A model generated the notes under the pieces. That model was not told the DNA's origin and ran no database searches. It saw only the letters and a list, made by a program, of their open reading frames with translations. From assembly GCA_002715465.1 (NCBI GenBank), contig PAYY01000029.1, forward strand, positions 1 to 15,798: a stretch of 15,798 bases of DNA, written 5' to 3'. A program made the position numbers and the translations under genes. Numbering within the stretch: the stretch's first letter is position 1; each line of letters opens with the position of its first letter. Of this stretch, positions 1 to 6,364 are shown one piece after another. The stretch comes from Fidelibacterota bacterium (GTDB lineage Bacteria > Marinisomatota > Marinisomatia > Marinisomatales > S15-B10).

Positions 1-45
1 TAAATTAGTTTAAAATTTTTCTAATTCATTCCGGCAAATTTTCAA
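1..45. other. Left edge, non-coding
   Basis: The 45 bases before the MFS gene are very A+T-rich. I see no ribosome site, hairpin or promoter pair that I can defend, and the end of an upstream gene cannot be recognised. Confidence 0.5.
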
Positions 46-1299
46 ATGAGCAAGAATACTCGCCTAGGAACAATGATGTTCTTACAGTATGCTCTTTGGG
101 GAGCATGGTTGCCTGTCACAGCTCGTTATCTATCAGCTAATATAGCCGAAGGTGGACTTGGTTTTAGTGGATTCCAAGTCGGCATGATTTTGGGCTTTGG
201 TGGTTCTATAGGTGCAATCAGTGCTCCATTTATCGCTGGTCAATTAGCTGACCGTTATTTCAGTACAGAGCGAGTACTTTCTTTTTTACTCGTAATGGGT
301 GGACTAATTAAATGGTATACTTCATTTCAGACTGATTATCTTACATGGCTTTATTTATCTGTAATTTACAGTGTAGTATATATGCCAACTTTTGCCTTAA
401 CTAATTCCATCACATTTTCACATATAAAAAATCAAGAAAAAACATTTCCTAAAATTAGGGCATGGGGAACTATTGGATGGATAGTTGCTAGCTGGTCTTT
501 TCCCATGATATGGCTTCAACAAGATATTTCCTTTCAGTTGATGCCGCCTTTTTTATCGGGACAAGAAGTACCCAATGTAACTGCTAAACTTTCGGATGCT
601 CTTCAATTTTCAGGAATAATTTCAATTACATATGGGGTCTTATGTTTTTTACTTCCTCATACTCCTCCTAAAACTGAATCAATTGAACCTTTAGCCTTTA
701 GAAAAGCATTTCAATTATTTAAATATAAATCCTTTGTAGTTATTGTTTTTGCTAGTCTTTTTGTAAGCATTATACATCAAATTTATTTTCTTCAGACTGG
801 ACCTTATTTATCATCGATTGGTGTCAAAGACAGTTCAATTGGACCTGCCATGACAATTGGTCAATTTTCTGAAATAATAATTATTTCCTTTCTAGGCTTT
901 TTTTTAAAACATCTTGGATTCAAAAAAGTTATGGTCATTGGCACAATGGCATATTTCTTACGCTATATGATTTTTGGGATGACTTTTTTCCCAGTCTGGT
1001 TAATTATTCTGAGCCAGATATTCCATGGAATTTGTTTTGCTTTTTTCTTTGCGACAGTATTTATCTATGTTGATAAACTTGCAGATGAGGATGTACGTCA
1101 CTCAGCCCAAACTGTTATAACCATGTTCCTTGGAGGTGGTCCAATATTAGCAGGTTGGTTATCTGGTAAACTGCAGGAAATAAACACCATAAATGGTATA
1201 TTCGACTATTCATCATTTTGGTATACACTATCAATAATTGGCCTTTTAACATCAGTGTTTTTTTTCACACAATTCAAAGATGAAACAGAAAAAAAATAA
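46..1299 (+). CDS. MFS transporter, nucleoside:H+ symporter / sugar permease type
   Basis: A 417-residue inner-membrane carrier with about 12 hydrophobic segments. The N-terminal stretch MMFLQYALWGAW (residues 10-21) is typical of the nucleoside:H+ symporter (NupG-like) branch of the major facilitator superfamily. A short loop with GQLADRYF (residues 65-72) matches the MFS loop 2-3 signature, and WGTIGWI (140-146) follows the family pattern after helix 4. Members found beside Gfo/Idh/MocA genes generally import sugars or nucleosides by proton symport; the substrate here cannot be read from sequence. The start at 46 puts a short polar tail before helix 1. I see no strong ribosome site upstream, and the promoter may lie outside the window. 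Its last 20 bases overlap the next gene, suggesting translational coupling. The family call is secure, the substrate is not. Confidence 0.88.
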   Translation: MSKNTRLGTMMFLQYALWGAWLPVTARYLSANIAEGGLGFSGFQVGMILGFGGSIGAISAPFIAGQLADRYFSTERVLSFLLVMGGLIKWYTSFQTDYLTWLYLSVIYSVVYMPTFALTNSITFSHIKNQEKTFPKIRAWGTIGWIVASWSFPMIWLQQDISFQLMPPFLSGQEVPNVTAKLSDALQFSGIISITYGVLCFLLPHTPPKTESIEPLAFRKAFQLFKYKSFVVIVFASLFVSIIHQIYFLQTGPYLSSIGVKDSSIGPAMTIGQFSEIIIISFLGFFLKHLGFKKVMVIGTMAYFLRYMIFGMTFFPVWLIILSQIFHGICFAFFFATVFIYVDKLADEDVRHSAQTVITMFLGGGPILAGWLSGKLQEINTINGIFDYSSFWYTLSIIGLLTSVFFFTQFKDETEKK

Positions 1300-2551
1300 T
1301 AATTATAGATTAGGAATTGGATTTATTGGGGGTGGATTTATTACTCGTTTCCATATCCAATCACTGCTTTCAGTACGAGATTGTGATGTTGTAGGGGTAA
1401 TGTCTCGAACAAAGCAGGCAGCCGAAACCTCTGCCGCTTTGGCAAGATTAGTTGGGGTTGGTAATAATGCTAAAGCCTATTCTTCTATCACGGATATGAT
1501 TGCTGACCCAAATATTCATGCGTTATGGATATGTTCACCAAACTTTAGTAGGATAGAGACGATGGAAGAGATCGCACATGCAATAGAAACAGGGAAAGGT
1601 GAATTGATTGGTGTCGCTTGTGAAAAGCCTTTAGGTCGTAATGTGGCTGAAGCGACAAAAATGGTAAAACTTGCAAAGAGAATAGACTTATTAGATGGTT
1701 ACCTAGAGAATCAAGTCTTTGCTCCATCAATCACAAGGGGAAAGGAAATTATTTGGGAAAGGGGAGCTTCAACTACTGGTCCACCCTATCTAGCTCGAGC
1801 AGCTGAGGAACATAGTGGACCTCATAACCCATGGTTTTGGGAGGGGGAATTGCAGGGTGGAGGTGTAATAAATGATATGATGTGTCATGCGGTAGAAGAA
1901 GCTCGGTATATGTTAACTCCACCAGGAGAGCCAAGGGAATTTTTAACCCCTATAAGTGTTAATGCTTATGCTTCATGCCTTAAATGGCAGCGCCCAAAAT
2001 TTGCAAAAATTCTATCAGAAAAAAGTGGAGGAAAAACTGATTATTTAAAACGACCTTCAGAAGATTTTGGAAGATCATTAATTGAATATATTACTCCTAA
2101 GGGCGACAAGGTTGTAGTAGAAACTACTACATCATGGTGTTTTGTAGGTGCGGGACTTCGTTTAAGCATGGAACTTTTTGGCCCAGAGTATTCACTTTTT
2201 GTTAATTCTTTAGATTCCGATCTGAAGGTATTTTTCAGTAGAAATGTTAGAGGATCTGAAGGAGAGGATCTTGTAGAAAAACAAAATGCTGAATCAGGGG
2301 AGATGCCTGTTGTTAGCAACGAAGCTGATGCCTATGGATATGCTGCTGAGAACCGTCATATGGTTCAGTCTTTTCTGAAAGGAGAAAGACCAACTGAAAA
2401 TTTTGATGATGGATTAAATGTAACGGAGTTACTTATGACGGCTTATATGAGTGTTGAAGAAAATAAAACCATTCCTTATCCACCACCAGGTCTATATTCT
2501 TATAAGCCTCAAGTAGCAAAAGGTGAATGGAATCCAAAGGAGAAAAGATGA
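1280..2551 (+). CDS. Gfo/Idh/MocA family NAD(P)-dependent oxidoreductase
   Basis: A 423-residue cytosolic oxidoreductase expected to oxidise or reduce a hydroxyl of a sugar, inositol or glycoside with NAD(P). The nucleotide-binding motif GFIGGGF lies at residues 14-20, the family's EKPLGR motif at 115-120 (Lys116 is the usual catalytic lysine), and the second-domain pattern GGGVINDMMCH at 193-203 supplies Asp199 and His203. There is no signal peptide; the Rossmann fold begins about ten residues after the start, which supports the start at 1280. It overlaps the MFS gene by 20 bases and the DUF1080 gene by 4 (ATGA), so the three are probably one operon. With DUF1080 beside it, an inferred role is making or consuming a 3-keto sugar. 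Members of this family also include scyllo-inositol, glucose-fructose and bile-pigment enzymes, so the substrate is open. Confidence 0.9.
   Translation: MKQKKNNNYRLGIGFIGGGFITRFHIQSLLSVRDCDVVGVMSRTKQAAETSAALARLVGVGNNAKAYSSITDMIADPNIHALWICSPNFSRIETMEEIAHAIETGKGELIGVACEKPLGRNVAEATKMVKLAKRIDLLDGYLENQVFAPSITRGKEIIWERGASTTGPPYLARAAEEHSGPHNPWFWEGELQGGGVINDMMCHAVEEARYMLTPPGEPREFLTPISVNAYASCLKWQRPKFAKILSEKSGGKTDYLKRPSEDFGRSLIEYITPKGDKVVVETTTSWCFVGAGLRLSMELFGPEYSLFVNSLDSDLKVFFSRNVRGSEGEDLVEKQNAESGEMPVVSNEADAYGYAAENRHMVQSFLKGERPTENFDDGLNVTELLMTAYMSVEENKTIPYPPPGLYSYKPQVAKGEWNPKEKR
2536..2542 (+). promoter_or_regulatory. Ribosome binding site fixing the DUF1080 start
   Basis: AAAGGAG lies five bases upstream of the ATG at 2548. 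It favours that start over the in-frame ATG at 2527, which has no such site, and it leaves a proper lipoprotein signal at the N-terminus. The site lies inside the end of the oxidoreductase gene, whose TGA overlaps the ATG. Confidence 0.75.
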
Positions 2552-3177
2552 GAAGCCTATATTTTCTATTAATAATATTTATTTTTCAATCATGCGGATA
2601 CAATCTTGAGAAAGAAGGGTTTGAGCGTATTTTAATAGAAAATGATGGGGTATACTCTAAACATGGTTGGAATCATTACGGTCCAGGTTACTTTGATCTA
2701 AATAGAGAAACAGGCGTGCTTACTTCATATGGAGGCATGGGACTTTTTTGGTATAGTTTGCGAAAGTATAAAGACTTTGTATTAGAGCTTCAATATAAGT
2801 GCTCTCAACCAAAAACTAATTCTGGTGTTTTTATAAGAGTTCCAGATTTTGTTACAAATGATGAATATATCTATAATTCTTTTGAGATTCAAATTGCTGA
2901 TGATCAGGATGGAATTCACAAAACAGGTGCGGTTTATGATGCTGAACCACCATCTATAGATGCTTCTAATCCAACAGGAGAATGGAATCATTATCGGATT
3001 ACATTTAAAGGTAATCGTATTACTGTAGAATTAAATGGAAAAGAAGTAGTGGATTGGGAAGCTAAGCCTAGTGGAAAAGTTCAAGATTTTTCCAAAGAAG
3101 GTTACATTGGTCTTCAAAATCATGATTGGGAAACTACAGTTTCTTTCAAAGAAATATATATTAAAGAACTAAACTAA
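2548..3177 (+). CDS. DUF1080 lipoprotein, 3-keto-disaccharide hydrolase family
   Basis: A 209-residue protein with a short hydrophobic signal ending in FQSC, with Cys16 as the lipid-modified residue, so it is probably an outer-membrane or periplasmic lipoprotein. The rest is one concanavalin-like beta-sandwich of the DUF1080 family (3-keto-disaccharide hydrolase, PF06439). Visible landmarks are NSGVFIR (91-97), FEIQIADD (112-119), KTGAVYD (125-131), the EWNHYRI region (145-151) and the closing GYIGLQNHD (185-193). Members have been shown to act on 3-keto glycosides; many are uncharacterised. I chose the start at 2548 over the ATG at 2527 because of the ribosome site and lipobox. It overlaps the oxidoreductase gene by 4 bases and converges on apbE with a 6-base gap and no obvious terminator. 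Compartment is a puzzle: the neighbouring oxidoreductase is cytosolic. Confidence 0.85.
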   Translation: MRSLYFLLIIFIFQSCGYNLEKEGFERILIENDGVYSKHGWNHYGPGYFDLNRETGVLTSYGGMGLFWYSLRKYKDFVLELQYKCSQPKTNSGVFIRVPDFVTNDEYIYNSFEIQIADDQDGIHKTGAVYDAEPPSIDASNPTGEWNHYRITFKGNRITVELNGKEVVDWEAKPSGKVQDFSKEGYIGLQNHDWETTVSFKEIYIKELN

Positions 3178-3183
3178 TTTTTT

Positions 3184-4230
3184 TCAACTATCTTTTCCAA
3201 TAGATCTTGCATTCATACCAGAGCTTTGCAGTGAAATAAATTGATTAGATTTGTCCCTTATGAGCAATAATGCTTCAACTTGTGGTAAATCTTCAATCAG
3301 CTTCATGCCTTCATCGACATTCATTATCATAAGAGCTGTAGCTATCGCATCTGCATCTGTACAATTAGGTGCTATTACAGTGGCTGATGCTACTCCTGTT
3401 ATTGATGGATATCCTGTTCGAGGATCAATTTCATGTGAATATATCTTCCCTTCAACCTCAAAATAATTTCTGTAATCACCAGATGTTGCCATAGCCTTGT
3501 TCTCAAGATTTACAATCCAATCAAATCCTTCTAATATATCTCCTGAAAGACTAGGCCTTTCTATCGCAATTGTCCAAGGCTTAGATTTGGAATTATTTCC
3601 CTTTGCACGAACTTCTCCTCCAATCTCTACCATCATATCTGAGATATCCTGTGAAATGAGGTATTTATAAACAGCATCTACACCGAAGCCCTTAGCTATA
3701 GCATTAAGATCAATACTGATAAACTTATCTAGTTTCTTTAATGTATGATTTTCAATTAAAATATTTTTACTCCCAACATGTAAAAGTCTTTTTAGAATTG
3801 CTGTGGAATCTGGGAAGATATCAGGGAACCCTTTTCCTCCTGGACCAAATCCCCACAAAAATAGTAGAGGAAAAATAGTAATATCAAATGCCCCATTTGT
3901 TTTCTCTGCCCAGTATACCGATCTATTAACAACGTAATGAAATTCTTCTGAAACAGGAATTGATTTAGTAGACTCTAACCTATTGAAACTAGATATTTCA
4001 CTATCAGGAATATAGGTAGACATTTGTCGATTTATTTCTTTTAGTACAGAATCAATCCCTATTTTGATTGTTGTCGGCGCCTTTACATTAGATTTAGGTA
4101 TATATTTAACTTGATATGTTGTTCCCATTGTTACGCCTTCTAATCGAATGGGATCCGATGGAATAGAACATCCTCCGATTAATACCATTACAAAACTCAG
4201 AAGGTTTAATGATGTCTTATCAGGTTGCAT
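3184..4230 (-). CDS. apbE: FAD:protein FMN transferase (ApbE), lipoprotein
   Basis: A 348-residue enzyme that transfers FMN from FAD to a threonine or serine of exported flavoproteins (Mg2+-dependent). The N-terminus is a short signal ending in LIGGC (Cys21), giving a periplasm-facing lipoprotein as in other ApbE proteins. Family motifs appear in order: GVTMGTTYQV (32-41), NGAFDIT (112-118), IDLNAIAKGFGVD (173-185), EIGGEVRAKG (202-211), ATSGDYRNYF (248-257), HEIDPRTGYP (266-275) and DADAIATAL (292-300). All expected blocks are intact and length is usual. No Na+-NQR, RNF or other obvious flavinylation target is in the window. It stands alone on the minus strand, 32 bases from the divergent isomerase gene, with only 6 bases separating it from the convergent DUF1080 gene. 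I see no clear ribosome site before the ATG at 4230. Confidence 0.95.
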   Translation of the reverse strand: MQPDKTSLNLLSFVMVLIGGCSIPSDPIRLEGVTMGTTYQVKYIPKSNVKAPTTIKIGIDSVLKEINRQMSTYIPDSEISSFNRLESTKSIPVSEEFHYVVNRSVYWAEKTNGAFDITIFPLLFLWGFGPGGKGFPDIFPDSTAILKRLLHVGSKNILIENHTLKKLDKFISIDLNAIAKGFGVDAVYKYLISQDISDMMVEIGGEVRAKGNNSKSKPWTIAIERPSLSGDILEGFDWIVNLENKAMATSGDYRNYFEVEGKIYSHEIDPRTGYPSITGVASATVIAPNCTDADAIATALMIMNVDEGMKLIEDLPQVEALLLIRDKSNQFISLQSSGMNARSIGKDS

Positions 4231-4262
4231 TATATTATTACACTTAATGGAGGTAACAAATT

Positions 4263-5192
4263 ATGAAAGAATTAATAGGAAGAAGAGCTTTTGTTAAGCG
4301 TTCGGTCGGTATTGCAACCGGTATGACCATGATGGGTCTTAGTAGTATTGGATTAAATGGATGTTCCACAAAAACTCCTTTTTCAATTTCACTTGCTCAA
4401 TGGTCCCTACATCGAGCACTTTTTGATGGAGATATTCAAAATCTTGAATTTCCCAGAATTGCTAGGCAAGAATTTGATATTGATGCTATTGAATATGTGA
4501 ATGTTTTTTTCAAGAATAAAGCAGAAAATGAGTCTTATTTAAAAGAGATGAAATCTCAATCTGATAGTGAAGGAGTAAAAAACTTATTGATAATGTGTGA
4601 TGGAGAAGGTGCTTTAGGTGATTCAAAGAGTAGGGCTCGAAAAAAATCTGTCGAAAACCATTTCAAATGGGTTAGAGCGGCAAAGTTTTTGGGCTGTCAC
4701 TCCATTCGAGTAAATGCGCAAAGCAATGGTACATATGATGAACAAATAGAACTCGCAGCTGATGGCTTGCGTTCATTAACTGAATTTGGCGATAAACATA
4801 AGATTAATGTAATTGTAGAAAATCATGGAGGTTTGTCCAGCAATGGCGAATGGTTAGCTGCTGTTATAGAAAAAGTTGATCACCATCGATGTGGGACCTT
4901 GCCAGATTTTGGAAACTTTAGAATTAAAGATGAAAATTGGTATGATCGTTATAAAGGAGTGGAAGAACTAATGCCATATGCAAAAGCCGTCAGTGCAAAA
5001 AGCCATGAATTTGATGATCAAGGAAATGAAATTAACACGGACTTTTTTAAAATGATGAAAATAGTTATAGATGCAGGATATAATGGGTACGTGGGAATTG
5101 AATACGAAGGAAGTATGCTTTCTGAGATTGAAGGTGTTAAAGCAACTAAAAATTTATTAGAAAGAGTTAAAAAAAACTTAAATAAACTTTAA
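4263..5192 (+). CDS. Sugar phosphate isomerase/epimerase-like TIM-barrel lipoprotein
   Basis: A 309-residue protein of the xylose isomerase-like TIM-barrel family. The N-terminus has a twin-arginine-type motif, RRAFVKRS (7-14), a hydrophobic stretch and a lipobox LNGC (Cys34), so it is probably exported folded and lipid-anchored. Likely metal and catalytic residues sit at strand ends: Glu186 in VIVENHGG, Asp215 in TLPDFGN, His248 in AKSHEFD and Glu280 in VGIEYEG. Relatives isomerise, epimerise or cleave sugars, including beta-elimination of 3-keto-glycosides and 3-keto-C-glycosides. A strong ribosome site, TGGAGGT at 4248-4254, precedes the ATG by eight bases. It points the same way as the MFS/oxidoreductase/DUF1080 genes but is separated from them by apbE. 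The gap to the divergent apbE is only 32 bases. The exact reaction cannot be stated. Confidence 0.85.
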   Translation: MKELIGRRAFVKRSVGIATGMTMMGLSSIGLNGCSTKTPFSISLAQWSLHRALFDGDIQNLEFPRIARQEFDIDAIEYVNVFFKNKAENESYLKEMKSQSDSEGVKNLLIMCDGEGALGDSKSRARKKSVENHFKWVRAAKFLGCHSIRVNAQSNGTYDEQIELAADGLRSLTEFGDKHKINVIVENHGGLSSNGEWLAAVIEKVDHHRCGTLPDFGNFRIKDENWYDRYKGVEELMPYAKAVSAKSHEFDDQGNEINTDFFKMMKIVIDAGYNGYVGIEYEGSMLSEIEGVKATKNLLERVKKNLNKL

Positions 5193-5201
5193 TGGTATTT
5201 A

Positions 5202-5921
5202 TTAAATCCAACCCAATATTTTATATAGTAATAAAGCAAAGTATTCATAGATTGCTTGCGTTGAAATAGAAAGATTCTCTACTTTAGGCATTAGTGTAAA
5301 TGGATCAAATCGGGTTTGTTTTTTGGGGATCCTGAAAAGCTTCGAATTAAATGTCGCTGTATTATAACCAAGCTTTTTAAATACGGCTTTTGAACGTCTC
5401 ATGTGTAGTGAAGAAGTAACTAAAGCAATATTTTTTACATTAAGACTATCCATTATTTGTTTTGAAAAAATTGCATTCTCACGTGTATTCTTGGATTGAG
5501 ACTCTGATATAACTCGATCTTTTGGGACCCCAAATTCAACCAAAAAATCTGTCATACGATCCGATTCTTTTTGTTTTTCTTGTAGTAGTTCACCGCTACC
5601 ACCAGCAGAAATGATAATCGGTGCGACACCTTTTTTAAACAATCTAATTCCAGTTAGTGACCTTGCGGGATCACCACCTAGTATAATAATAACATCTGTT
5701 TCTAATTCAGATGAATCAGTTATTTGTAAGGGGCGAACTAAGATTTGTGTTATAGGAATAATACTGAAAAGATAAAGGATCAAAAAACCGAAAAAGAAAG
5801 TAAGTTTAAAAAGCTTTCTATCCCTTTTTCTCTCAAAAAGGAAGGAAATTAGAAGTAAAAACATTCCGAGTGTAAGAGGGTAGATACCCCAAACTAAAAT
5901 TTTAGATAGATAATGATACAT
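5202..5921 (-). CDS. DUF218 (YdcF/ElyC/SanA-like) membrane protein
   Basis: A 239-residue inner-membrane protein with two N-terminal membrane helices (about residues 6-28 and 40-62) followed by a periplasmic DUF218 domain. Landmarks are DVIIILGGDPARS (76-88), IIISAGGSG (102-110), ESQSKNTRENA (140-150) and VTSSLHMRRS (168-177), all conserved in the YdcF/ElyC/SanA group. ElyC and SanA affect cell-envelope integrity and peptidoglycan or lipid-carrier metabolism in Escherichia coli; the biochemical activity is poorly defined. It is the last gene of the minus-strand block, 66 bases after the TMEM220-like gene, and converges on the isomerase gene with a 9-base gap. A perfect 8-bp hairpin just upstream (5934-5952) includes its only ribosome-site-like bases. 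It probably has no direct role in sugar catabolism. Confidence 0.85.
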   Translation of the reverse strand: MYHYLSKILVWGIYPLTLGMFLLLISFLFERKRDRKLFKLTFFFGFLILYLFSIIPITQILVRPLQITDSSELETDVIIILGGDPARSLTGIRLFKKGVAPIIISAGGSGELLQEKQKESDRMTDFLVEFGVPKDRVISESQSKNTRENAIFSKQIMDSLNVKNIALVTSSLHMRRSKAVFKKLGYNTATFNSKLFRIPKKQTRFDPFTLMPKVENLSISTQAIYEYFALLLYKILGWI

Positions 5922-5933
5922 TTATTATTTTTG

Positions 5934-5952
5934 TCCTAATCAACGATTAGGA
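5934..5952 (-). promoter_or_regulatory. Hairpin covering the ribosome-site region of the DUF218 gene
   Basis: On the minus strand the perfect inverted repeat TCCTAATC - GTT - GATTAGGA ends 12 bases before the ATG at 5921. The second arm holds TTAGGA, the only Shine-Dalgarno-like bases near that start, so pairing would hide them. No T-run follows it in either direction as a terminator would need, which leaves a translational switch or a protein-binding operator as options. Function is inferred from position only. Confidence 0.35.
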
Positions 5953-5987
5953 TAATCTAATAGAATCTTTTGAATACTGATCTAATT

Positions 5988-6347
5988 TTAAATTTGATTT
6001 CGGATATTTATTGTTAAGATAAAATTCCATATTGAGATCAAAAATAATCCTCCTGATTCTCGTCCAACCTCGACGGAAGAATTTTTCATAGAAAACTCTT
6101 CAAAAAGATCAAGAAAATTCACTGTACTATCTAGATCAAAAAAAAGAATCAATCCCCAAATAAAAGTAATCAAAGAAAATATACCAAAAAGTTTCCAATC
6201 AATTGTAATCCTTGAATGATAAGCAGCTGAGAATGAAGTTGCGGATCCATAGATAATGACCCAAATAATTGGATCAGGGTCATTAAATTGTAAAATGGCA
6301 CTTAATCCAAAAGCTCCACACATAAAAAGGTTTATGTAACGTATCAT
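5988..6347 (-). CDS. TMEM220-family small membrane protein
   Basis: A 119-residue protein with four predicted membrane segments (about residues 4-19, 26-42, 52-70 and 100-114). It carries the signature of the transmembrane family 220 helix proteins (PF15071): QFNDPDPIIWVIIYG at 20-34 near the first helix, and EVGRESGGLFLI at 93-104 before the last. The same two blocks occur in human TMEM220, recalled as QVNDPDAEVWVVVY and EEGRELSGL. Function is unknown in any organism as far as I know. It starts 17 bases after the TonB receptor stop, so it is probably cotranscribed, and has no strong ribosome site. The family call rests on these two motifs and on the length. Confidence 0.75.
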   Translation of the reverse strand: MIRYINLFMCGAFGLSAILQFNDPDPIIWVIIYGSATSFSAAYHSRITIDWKLFGIFSLITFIWGLILFFDLDSTVNFLDLFEEFSMKNSSVEVGRESGGLFLISIWNFILTINIRNQI

Positions 6348-6364
6348 TTTATTTTATGATATCT

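Noticed and set aside
2041..2319. Minus-strand open frame of 92 codons opposite the oxidoreductase gene
   Set aside because: It is antisense to a clear coding gene, with no recognisable protein features or start signals.
2914..2943. The KTGAVYD stretch in the DUF1080 protein as an ApbE flavinylation target
   Set aside because: The motif needs Asp three residues before the Thr; that position here is Ile, and the stretch is a normal DUF1080 family motif.
5182..5206. A TAAATA/TATTTA inverted repeat at the convergent ends of the isomerase and DUF218 genes
   Set aside because: The arms are six A/T bases with an 11-base loop and no T-run. This is expected by chance in such A+T-rich DNA.
5934..5952. 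The hairpin before the DUF218 gene as a transcription terminator
   Set aside because: The stem is followed on the minus strand by an A-rich stretch, not T, and on the plus strand there is no T-run either. It also lies upstream of a start, not after a gene end that needs one.
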